A stretch of DNA of 64,000 nt. Source: Tetracladium setigerum. Lineage: Eukaryota > Ascomycota > Leotiomycetes > Helotiales. The notes below the pieces were generated by a model. The model saw only the letters and a list, made by a program, of their open reading frames with translations, searched no databases and was not told the origin of the DNA. The number at the start of each line of letters is the position of its first letter. The stretch's first letter is position 1. This document shows, one piece after another, positions 55,721 to 64,000 of this stretch. The DNA is taken from contig PZJY01000013.1 in NCBI GenBank assembly GCA_031472005.1, positions 62,001-126,000 on the forward strand, given 5' to 3'. A program made the position numbers and the translations under genes.

Positions 55721-56370
55721 TCAGATGCCACTCCCTTTAGTTATCACAATTGTCAGACCAGTTATCAAAACCATCAATTCGAAGTCACTCCACTCATTCC
55801 TCTCCATCCTATTCATTTCAAAGATCCCCCAAGGACTGACCACTCCTCCTCTCTCCCACTTAAACCTCGCGAAAACATCTCCTTCCCCTTCACCAACTCT
55901 CAAAACCAAATCCGGTTTCCCAGTCGTAAACTTCAACTTCCCATCACTCTCCCACCTATAAGCCTTCCTATTACCATGCCTCCCAAACTCAAAACCCCAC
56001 CATGGACTTCTCCAACTCCCACCTTTCTGTAATTCTTCCCAGAATATTTCATCCCCAGCCATCCCTCCTGGATCTCCAACGCCGACGGTGTGATGTTTTA
56101 GCTTCCCAAGTTTTAGGACGGCGAGAATCGGGCCCGTGGATGATAGGGAGTGGAGAGTGAGCGAGGGGACGTGTTGTGGAAGCTGAATGTGGTGTTCCTG
56201 AGGTAGAGTGTTGGTGTTGTGGAGGAGGGTGGAGTGAGAGTGAGGTTCCCGGCGCCGCTGGTTGTAACATTAAAGGTTTGAAAGTTATGCTGAGTGCGAA
56301 TGTCCTCTGATCCGATAGCATTTTCAATCTGCCCTGCCATATGTCGACCTAAATTATCGACTGCTTCCAT
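55721..56370 (-). CDS. small hypothetical protein with one apparent frameshift
   Basis: The frame starting at 56370 reads MEAVDNLGRHMAGQIENAIG and continues to LYLRNTTFSFHN. The rest of a coherent protein continues in another frame as SLTLHSLSSTGPILAVLKLG, VGDPGGMAGDEIFWEELQKG and WESDGKLKFTTGKPDLVLRV to a stop at 55721. One missing base near 56161-56180 explains the switch and gives 217 codons. The beta-rich pattern with a membrane-like C-terminus (FELMVLITGLTIVI) recalls a family of small fungal tubby/LURP-like proteins, but I cannot name it with confidence. No signal peptide is seen. Confidence 0.5.
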
Positions 56371-56681
56371 GGCGGATCTTGGACTCGAGTGTCGTTTTGT
56401 GAAGCGCAGTTTGGGTTATTGCTAAGGTGCATTTTGTTGATCGAATCTTCAATCCTGAAAGGCTCGAGGGAATCCGCGTTGAAGAAGGCTGGCTGCTCGG
56501 TTTATATTTGCCCCGTCTTACATCACACAACAAAGGTCTGTTTTAGGTAACGTGACGCTCGCCTGCCTTCTAATTAACCGACAATTATTGAGGCTGAAAA
56601 GGGCTCTCATTTTGCGGATTGGTGTCCAAATATGAATCCTTGAAGAGAGTGAGTTTGACATAAATCGTCTTTACAGCAATC
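56371..56681. other. short intergenic region between two minus-strand genes
   Basis: About 310 bp without a supported frame. It should contain the promoter of the gene at 55721-56370 and the 3' end of the WW-domain gene. Confidence 0.45.
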
Positions 56682-59600
56682 TTATATCAATGCCAAACTT
56701 GCCGAACGTCCCTGGGCGTCCATTTGAGAATATGCTTGCGCAGCTTCGAAATTTGTAGCTGATGACTGGGTATATGTCGTCCCATCAACCAATCCGATGG
56801 CATTCTGCTGCCCCTGTTGCTCCATCATATGTTGTGTGTACAGCGCGTTTGGATCCCCATAACCCTCGCTGCCATACCCTTCTCCACCGTATCCCTCACC
56901 TCCATAACCTTGACCACCATATCCACTAATAACAGGTGGAGCTCCTCCATTCTGGGTATCTTCCGCAATACTCTCTGCTTTGCTTTGGGCATCGCTATCG
57001 ACCTCCTCGCTTTCCTTCTTCACAAGTAGAGCTGCGATTAATGCTGCGGCTTTTGCAGCTTTTGAAGCTTCTCGCCCTTGGTGTCCGGCAGCTTGTTCCG
57101 CATCTTCTGCATTACTCTCAGCATCACTTTGAGCATCCTCCTCTGCCTTTTGGGCGTCCTCAGCAGCACTCTCAGCATCGCTTTGGGCATCCTCTTCTGC
57201 CTTTTGGGCGTCCTCCGCATCGCTTTGGGCATCACTATCAACTTCTTCTGCCGTGGTTTGGGCTGGCTGTTCCTCTGCGGGCTGCTGCTCAACTGGAGCC
57301 GGTTCTTCCTCCTGCACAGGTTCTTCCTCCTGCACAGGTTCTTCCTCTTGTACAGGTTCTTCCTCTTGTACAGGTTCTTCCTCTTGCACAGGTTCTTCCT
57401 CTTGCACAGGTTCTTCTTGTCCAGGTTCTTCTTGTACAGGTTCTTCTTGCACAGGTTCTTCTTGCACAGGTTCTTCCTCAGCGGGTGCAGGTTCTTCCTC
57501 AAACATTACGGGTTGTTCCGCGGGTTGTTCTTCAATTGGGGCTGCTTCTTCGACTGGGGCTGCTTCTTCAGCTGGGGCTGCTTCTTCAGCTGGGGCTGCT
57601 TCTTCGATTGGTGCTGCTTCTTCAAATGGAGCAGGTTCGTACATCTGCTGCTCAGGTTGATAGAACTGCTCCTCGACTGGAGGCTGCTCATACATTTGCT
57701 GTTCAGGTTGGTAGACTTGCTCCTCCGCTGGGGGTTGCTCATATGGTTGGTATACCTGCTCTTCCACTGGGGCTTGCTCATATGGCTGATATGCTTGCTC
57801 CTCCACTGGAGCCTGCTCGTATGGCTGATAGACTTGCTCCTCCACTGGGGCCTGTTCATATGGTTGATAGGCTTGCTCCTCAACTGGGGCTTGCTCGTAT
57901 GGTTGGTAAACCTGCTCCTCCATTGGTGCCTGTTCATATGGTTGATAAACTTGCTCCTCCATTGGTGCCTGCTCGTATGGTTGATATGCTTGCTCCTCCA
58001 TTGGCGGCTGTTCATAGGTCTGATATACTTGCTCCTCCACTGGCGGCTGCTCATAAGTCTGCTCCTGGACTGGTTCTTCTGCTGGCGCTGCCTCTTCCCC
58101 GCCGCCACCGACATCCTCACCACCGCCCAAATCTTCGCCGCCGCCATCCTCTCCAACACCCTCCAACATATCTTCGAATCCTCCCAGATCGATCCCAACA
58201 GTCTCCCTCAGTAACAAAGTTGCCAAGCCTGCACCAGCAGCCATGCCGGCAACGAGTTTTTTGTTGTCTTTGATCATTTTTCCAGCGCTCTTCATTCCCT
58301 TCATTGTACTTTCCCCGGCGCTCTTTGTGCTCTTCATCACAGAACTTCCAGCGGGCATCTTCATCTTGGACATAGTCTTTGATGAAGTCATTGCTGAAAG
58401 CGAGAAAGTGCTCTTGCGGCGATCCTTTTTCAGTTGTTGGGAATCTGCGGGAGTGAGTGGACTGGTAGGCGTCGAGGAGGCACTTGTTCCACCTGTCAAG
58501 GATGGGGTCAAAGGTACGCCTCCGGGTCGTTCCCATTGTGTGGTTTGGGCTGGGACATTGCAGTAATAAAGCTTTCCATCTGCAGTCTTTCTCTCTTCCC
58601 AGCCTGGTGGGAGAGTGGCTACGGGAGGAGATGATGCAACCTGTTCCGGTGCAATCAAATGCACTGGGACCAACTTATCGGCGGGAACCATGGCAAAGTA
58701 TCCTTCGGCAGTCTGAGCTGGAAGTTCCCAGGTTGCGAGTTTGGTCTGGGTATTGAAGAAATAAGGGTCGCCTTCGGTCGTCATCCGAACTTCCCAGAGA
58801 GGTTTTGGTGTTGATGAGACTGGTTGTATGGCCGGGCTTTGGACAGCTGGACTCACGATTCCCGGAGATTGTGCTGGAAATTGCGACTGAACTGGCATTT
58901 GAGGCTGTACTTGCACTTGAGGGTGAACCTGCCTCTGAGGCTGTACTTGCGCTTGAGGTTGAACCTGCCTCTGAGGCTGTACTTGAACCTGTGGTTGAAC
59001 CTGCCTTTGAGGTTGGACTTGCTGAGGACTAGCTACTACTACGGGTCGCACGGTAGCTTGAGGCTGCGCTGTCCTCACAGGCTGGGTCTGAACGGGTGCT
59101 TGAGGACGATGCCACTGTGTGGTTTGCGCGGGCACGTTGCAATAATATATCTTACCCTCGTAGGTCCTTCTTTGCTCCCAGCCCGGAGGCAGTGCTGCAA
59201 TAACCTGTCCTTGGTATACTGCAGGTACAGCTGTCACCGCGGGAACTACTTGTTGCTGCTGAAAGGTTTGCGTTTGAACGGGGTGCTGCAAGGTTGGTAC
59301 CACATTCATCGTTTGAGGCATCGGCTGCGTCTGTACCTTGGGAGCTACCTGCACTGGTTGCTGAGACTGGGATCTCCTTTGCACTCCTGGATTCACCATA
59401 TTCTGCTGGTTCAAGGGAGAAACCTGACTCGGCCGTTGCTGTGTTGCCGAAGGCGCAAGTACAGGCTTCTGGACAACGGGACTCGGCTGTTTTTGAAGAG
59501 GCATCGTCGGCGGATGCCATTGTGTCGTCTGGGCTTGCGTGTTGCAATAGTAGACCTTTCCATCGACGGTCCTCCGCTCTTCCCAGTACAACGGAAGCGG

Positions 59601-60331
59601 CCGGACCGCTGCTTGCGTCTGGGGACTTCGTTGCACCGCTGGTGTTTGTCTCGGGGACGCGACGGGATTTGGTTGAGCGAAGTTCGCAGTCGGGCTTGGA
59701 GTGACGACAATTTTCTGCTGTGAAAACTGAGGGTTCGAGCTGGCCACGGGGATCTTCTCTTGAGAGACGGTGGGCGTAGGCGCCACCACAATCTTCTCCT
59801 GCGAGATTGCTGGGGCCGACGGCCTCTCCCACTGCGTTACCTGCGAGGGCAGATGGCAGTAGTAGACTTTGCCATCTGGTGTTTTCCTCTCCTCCCAGCC
59901 CGGCAGCAGTGGCGAGGGGTTCAATTCGGGCTTCGTCCAGGTCGTCGCCTTTGTGGCATGGTTGACATAGTATGGCCTGCCATCTGGTGTCACCTCCTTC
60001 GTCCAGCCCTGCGGCAGTTCATCTTTTGCCTGTCCCGTGGCGCTGCCCACGGTCGAGAAACTCGCGACGCTCGATCGATTGGTGTTCGAGGAGGGGGAAG
60101 AGACGCTGTTGCGCTGGTGGATGGGGATGGACTGGTCGGGGGTCGAGACGGAGCGTTGGCCCACAGCTTTTCGTGCGCTGACGGCCTTTCTGGCGGCGGG
60201 AGCTTGGGGCTTGTGGGAACAGAAGAGGCGGGGATTTGTTGGTTTTGATTCTGGTTTTGGATGTTGACGTTGATGTTGTTGTTGTTGTGCACCGGAAATG
60301 GTGATTGCTGCAGTGAGGAATAGGGATCCAT
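56682..60331 (-). CDS. large multi-WW-domain protein with acidic/Gln tandem repeats
   Basis: An uninterrupted frame of about 1160 codons (60164-56682) carries six WW-type modules, each with two tryptophans or an aromatic replacement. Examples are LPQGWTKEVTPDGRPYYVNH, LPGWEERKTPDGKVYYCHLP, LYWEERRTVDGKVYYCNTQ and LPPGWEQRRTYEGKIYYCNV. Gln/Pro-rich linkers separate most of them. Then come a basic KMKMPAGSS/GMKSAGKMIKDNKKL segment, tandem 14-residue repeats around YEQAPVEEQVYQP, EEAAP and EEPVQ repeats, AEDAQ repeats and a C-terminal Gly-Tyr stretch (GYGGEGYGG). WW modules bind proline-rich peptides, so a scaffold role is likely. The frame at 60164 begins with a non-ATG codon. The best ATG is at 60331 (MDPYSSLQQSPFPVHN) in another frame, so an unresolved intron or frameshift lies between them. 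Confidence 0.72.
57657..58075 (-). repeat. 42-bp coding tandem repeats (YEQAPVEEQVYQP-like)
   Basis: About ten copies of a 42-nt unit encode 14-residue repeats within the WW-domain gene. Copies alternate between a few variants (APVEEQ, APMEEQ, PPVEEQ). Unit number is likely to vary between strains. A second low-complexity block (EEPVQ) lies at about 57300-57480. Confidence 0.85.
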
Positions 60332-62100
60332 GGTTGAGTGGTGGTGGGCGGCAGCCTCGGCACCGCGAGGTGGGGAGAAGTGCCGATGTTTGGCAGCTTG
60401 GTAGCTTGGGAGGTAAGGGTGGATGGGGGGACTGCTAGGGTAGATCGCTGTATGTCAGACTGGAGATGGTAGAAAGTATATCTTCATATCTGGAGATAAT
60501 GTACGATAGAATTTGATTTTAAAGAGGGCGACGACAGAAGAAAGTAGAGGAGGAGTTGTCGTCGCGCTGCAACCCGACGGGCGACGGGGGACGAACAGCG
60601 TTGGGCGAAGGAGCTCTCTCTATTTCAGCCACCAATACTTCCTCCTGTCTCCATCCTGTCCTGTCCCCATCCCACCATCCGTTGCGGCTGAGAGAGACCC
60701 CAGAGACTGGTCCAGAAGCTTTCCCAAGCACTCAAACAAGCATCTGACACCCCTCTGGGCGGTGACAAGAAATGAACAGAAAAATGGAAAATCTCATTAT
60801 TACTTCACAAATTCTAATCTCACGATATCGGAATTCCCCGTTCTTTTTCTATTCTTCTTCTATATAATTACAGAATCTCCCATCTTCTTTCGCTCGTTCT
60901 GAGACGATATCGCGTCAGGCGCATCGCAAGGCTCCCCAGCGGTGACCGGCGGTGGTGCTTCTCGCTTGTTTCTTCCCTTCTGACCCCAATGATCTGCAGG
61001 AAGACTTTCCCCTTTCTGTAATGATCGAATTCGTTATTACAGAAAACCCAGCTCTAGTGTATTATTACCTACCTTACCTATGATGGATCACCATCTTTTC
61101 TATTTTCTCTCTCTTTCCCTCTACAGAAGAGCCGCATTTGATTCGGCAGGGCAACACTATTCATTCCCCCAGTCTATTTTAAGAATCTCGCTTATTCGTC
61201 CGTGAGCGGCACGGGAGCGGGAGATAGACCCCCTCTCAAAGCCTGTGGAGGCTCTTTATACCAGCTCCCTCCACAACCTAACCTTTGTACAATTATGCAC
61301 ATCCTCAGGTACTGTACCGAATGAGCAACACCCTTCGTTCTAAAGTTTCACAACCAAAACCTGCCTTACCCAGGAATCCAAGATGGAATTAAGTGGAGCA
61401 CATTCCGGAGGATATACCCAACTATATCCCCCGTCCGGGCTTTCCAAAAATGATCACTTTATCACACACCAGAGTCTTCATGGAGCTTTGCTGATCTTAG
61501 CTATTACCTGTTGGTTGGAAGACTATGTTGAGACCGGCCTTCTCAAATCCTCGACATATTATTCTTATAATATAGCTTGGAGGAATGCATCTCAAACCTG
61601 AAACGAAGCTTACAGCCTCATGAACTTAGCAGGATATCGAAAACATCTGATATTTATAATGCATCCCAAGCTTTCTTGATTTCCGGCAGTTGTTGTTGGT
61701 TGTACCGGTTGCTTCACTTGATGCCCTTCACTCTCGACTATTGAAACACCGAACACTTTGTTTCTTGCAATTCAACAATTTTGTTTGCTTAAAGTAGTTT
61801 GATACTCATCATGAGATCACCTTATTTCAATTTGATTGTCATCTCGACCATTAATTCTCGTTTAAATTGGGAGTTGATTCTCTGTGTATGCAAGGGCGTC
61901 AAGTACGAATATTTGAATACCGACCACTCTCCCCTGCTTCCTCTAATCCTAATGAAACAAAACTGCGGATTGGATTCAAAATTGCTGTTTCATAAATCGT
62001 TTTAGTCTTTGTCATATCGTTTGCAATGCCTGTTGGGTAGCTCTACATTATTTGCACAGCACAATTGACGTAAAAGAGCCTTTGAAGCACTCTCGTCCAG
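60332..62100. other. 1.8-kb region without a supported gene
   Basis: The left end should hold the promoter of the WW-domain gene. Short frames at 60513-60902, 61383-61601 and 61799-62005 have no domain or signal that I can support. A C/T-rich region at about 61090-61130 and a possible TATA near 61255 are present but not tied to a gene. Confidence 0.45.
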
Positions 62101-62421
62101 GCAAAAATTAGGCTATTTAACGGGGCCCCATGGAGCGGGTTTTCAGGTCAGCGCCCCAATCTATGGATAACCGGCCCCATAATGCCCTCGACCTAACCCG
62201 ACCTATGGAGCCCTATCGAGTGCTAAGAGGGTGCTAAGAGGACTATTAAGATCTATTTTAAGGCTTTTTAAAGAGCCTTAGCAGCGTATAGGGCCTTATG
62301 GGTAATAGGTATATTCGGACTTAACTTGTAAGGTAAATAAAATATATAAAAACTGCCCCATGGGGCTAATAACCGTGGATTTTTTGGCAACCTGCGGGTT
62401 TTTTTATAGCCTAGCAAAAAT
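62101..62421. mobile_element. 305-bp hAT-type MITE with 8-bp target-site duplication
   Basis: The element at 62109-62413 begins TAGGCTATTTAA and ends TTTTATAGCCTA, giving 8-bp perfect terminal inverted repeats extended imperfectly inward. It is flanked on both sides by the direct repeat GCAAAAAT (62101-62108 and 62414-62421). An 8-bp target duplication with T/CAGG-type ends fits the hAT superfamily. Internal sequence has mirrored GCCCCATGG blocks and no transposase frame, so it is a non-autonomous (MITE) copy. Confidence 0.72.
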
Positions 62422-62761
62422 TCACATACACAATTACCTTTACTGATGAATGACGCTTACTAAATTGTCAATCAACCATCGGTGCATCGATTGTTTGAAG
62501 TCACCGAAATGAAAGGGAGTCAGATAGCATGCAAACAAAACTAAGGAAAAAACCTTCGTCTACTTTGCTGAGACTCGGCCTCGCCGTCACTTTCTTGCAT
62601 CCATTCAAAGACACAATTCACCTGGGTCTTCTTATCAAGGACCAAAGGGATAGTCATGGTCGTATTTACCTGAGGACGCAAAGAAAGCATCTCTAGTCGA
62701 GTTCGACTACTTAAAGCCTCCTCATCGACACCTCAGTCGCTCGTTTTCTCCTTCTCACACC

Positions 62762-63028
62762 ATGGCCAATGTCAATAACAATACTCTTCCCTCTCGACAC
62801 CCACTTTTCTTAATCACACACATTACCAAACTGACTGATTACCCGATATCATGCGTGTAGCTCCTCCTCCTCGTTGCAATTACCTGCTTCTTGGGCTCCA
62901 CTCCTCAAGTCGCCGCCAGCAACTTCAAGGCCTCTTGCCGAAGCCTGTCCGTTACCTACGAAGGCAAATTCTGGGACTACTGTAGAAAGCCAGATGGCAA
63001 GGAACAGTGGACTAGTATTTGGATTTGA
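62762..63028 (+). pseudogene. truncated secreted cyanovirin-N-homology (CVNH) protein
   Basis: A 9-nt first exon (62762-62770, MAN) joins exon 2 (62861-63028) across a 90-nt intron (GTCAAT...GTGTAG), phase 0. The result is a clear signal peptide, MANLLLLVAITCFLG, then ASNFKASCRSLSVTYEGKFW and DYCRKPDGKEQW. The pattern NFxxSC...C....G is the start of the CVNH lectin-like domain. The frame stops after only 58 residues, whereas the domain alone is about 100 residues. The lost half would lie where the AT-rich repeat block begins. The splice model depends on a short first exon, so the exact start is uncertain. Confidence 0.5.
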
Positions 63029-63079
63029 AGATGGTAGGTAGGTCAATTGAGTACACCCTCCCCGCTCCATGCGCTTTGC

Positions 63080-63640
63080 ACCTGGTTAATAATACGCATC
63101 GTATTATATATATATAGCTTATAAGAAATTTAAAGAATCTAGTCTATTGACCGCGCCTCGCTTAAATAAGAGATATTTCCCGCGATTATTAATCGCGTTA
63201 TTTAGAAATTAAAGCCGCGGAGACTTTTCCTCTTTTTTTAAATTTAAGAGGTACTATTACCCTTAAATCTTGTTTTCTTACCTTTTTAATTTAAAGGCAT
63301 TATTACCCTTAAAAGATTTTTTTATTTTTTTTAGTTTTTAAGAGGTATTATTATAAGCGGGGTAATAGTACCTACGTTGATTAAAACCGAGTTATAAGTA
63401 AGCGGGGTATTAGTACCTATATTAATTAAAATCGAGTTTTAAGCACGCGGGTAATAATACTTATATCGATTAAAATTAAGAAATATTAGACGTGGGGTAA
63501 TAGTACCCACACATCAGTTAAACTAAGTTACAAGCACGCGGGCGAGGTAATAGTACTTATATAGATCAAAAGCGAGACGTAGAATAGTATCGGTGATAGT
63601 ACTTACACCGACTAAAATACACCTGTAACTTTAAGAGCGG
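63080..63640. repeat. AT-rich block with ~46-bp repeat array that reverses orientation
   Basis: A GGTAATAGTACC-like core recurs at 63361, 63406, 63450, 63496, 63547 and 63592 (spacing 44-51 bp). Its reverse complement (AGGTACTATTACCC and GGCATTATTACCC) occurs at 63249 and 63296, 47 bp apart. Each unit also has a TTAAAA-type middle and a GAGTTATAAGCA-like end. The whole block is A/T-rich with a small perfect inverted repeat CGCGATTATTAATCGCG near 63180. A diverged, possibly RIP-mutated repeat is the likely nature. Confidence 0.75.
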
Positions 63641-63922
63641 CAGATTGGGTGGCGGCTTATTTGGGCTCTCTTCAATTCAAGCGGACTGATACTTTTGGAT
63701 GCGGTTCGAAGACGCACTAGGTATATCTGGTAGCGGGATGCGCTCGCCGGTAGTCCGAGGTGTCATTTCTGACGGGATATTGAGGTGCTGGATTGTCCAT
63801 GTGCAAAGCAGCAGGATCCCAAGACACGACCAGACGATTTCAAGCGTGCCCCGGATGTCTGGGCCAGAGATATAGCCAGAGATGTGGTCGGGCAGCGGGC
63901 AAGCTGGCTGGAAGACTTGCAT
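63641..63922 (-). pseudogene. 5' fragment of a fungal membrane-protein gene
   Basis: The frame from the start codon at 63922 reads MQVFQPACPLPDHISGYISG, then PDIRGTLEIVWSCLGILLLC and TWTIQHLNIPSE. This matches the N-terminal hallmark of a large fungal integral-membrane family (RGT.dI.wSCl...CTWt..HlNvP). Only about 50 residues match, and the frame then becomes Arg/Pro/Ser-rich and stops at 63677. The remaining transmembrane part, expected to the left, is replaced by the AT-rich repeat array. A GTCAGA donor after HLNI is possible, but no further exon is seen. Function of the family is unknown. Confidence 0.5.
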
Positions 63923-64000
63923 ACTGAACAGTGATGATCGAAACGTCTTCGAGTTGAGCTGAGCCTAATAGCTGCAGCGTGTTTGCCGGCGTGTCTGATA

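Noticed and set aside
56936..58273. Long plus-strand open frames (445 and 378 codons) opposite the WW-domain gene
   Set aside because: They are leucine- or phenylalanine-rich mirror readings of the GAG/CAG-rich tandem repeats on the other strand. Such repeats keep several frames open, and there is no start context, domain or splice support.
61383..62005. Two short frames considered as small secreted proteins
   Set aside because: Neither has a convincing signal peptide, cysteine pattern or splice support.
62845..63070. Minus-strand 73-codon frame over the CVNH remnant
   Set aside because: The plus strand gives a signal peptide and CVNH-like cysteines, while the minus-strand product shows no feature.

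Overview
The window looks like a nuclear contig of a filamentous ascomycete (Pezizomycotina; a Leotiomycetes-like origin is only a guess). Protein genes are broken by many short introns (mostly 45-110 nt) with GT(A/G)AGT-type donors, CTAAC/CTAAT branch sites and AG acceptors. The recognisable products are fungal orthologues: Rad4, Ipk1, allantoinase, lipoyl synthase, Erg2, Pex12, Rpn5, mitochondrial uS14, Arb2-domain protein, Zn2Cys6 regulators and a ribosomal-protein-s17-like secreted protein. I saw no bacterial operons, rRNA, CRISPR or convincing tRNA.

Layout. 1-8 kb: a partial RAD4/XPC gene, IPK1, a medium-chain dehydrogenase and an allantoinase. 9.7-11.5 kb: a five-exon chromodomain protein. 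13-14.8 kb: a secreted Asn/Gly-rich protein whose tail is built from repeated intron-exon units. 16-19 kb: an unknown basic protein divergent from lipoyl synthase. 20-22.7 kb: two BTB-type genes, one with a stop codon. 23-34.6 kb: mostly housekeeping genes (Mgr3-like membrane protein, Arb2-domain protein, mitochondrial uS14 divergent from ERG2, PEX12, a short-chain dehydrogenase, a PMR5/Cas1-like esterase). 34.9-36.7 kb: a decayed cytochrome P450. 36.7-39.7 kb: no gene seen. 39.7-46.2 kb: a GT8 glycogenin-like enzyme, a BTB protein, an FSH serine hydrolase and RPN5. 47-55.6 kb: a possible small cluster of short-chain dehydrogenase, Zn2Cys6 regulator, NAD(P)-binding epimerase-like enzyme and a second (C2H2 plus Zn2Cys6) regulator, with shared promoter features. 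55.7-60.3 kb: a small beta-rich unknown and a large six-WW-domain repeat protein. 60.3-64 kb: repeat-rich, with a hAT-type MITE bearing an 8-bp target duplication, a truncated cyanovirin-homology gene, an AT-rich ~46-bp repeat array that reverses orientation, and a truncated membrane-protein gene facing it.

How genes relate. Most neighbours are unrelated housekeeping genes sharing divergent promoters (RAD4/IPK1, unknown/LIP5, MRP2/ERG2). The best candidate for a co-working set is 47.1-52.0 kb: oxidoreductase, pathway-type regulator and epimerase-like protein, two of them with the same TATATAAG box 91-97 bp before the start codon and CGG-type motifs between them.

A recurring oddity is the single-base frameshift. 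Six otherwise coherent genes (Arb2, PEX12, FSH, both regulators, the 55.7-kb gene) each need one or two single-base corrections, often at a short homopolymer, to read through. Intron-phase arithmetic supports this in four of them. This could be sequence error or real decay. Exon models below were derived by hand from splice consensus, reading frame and family resemblance.
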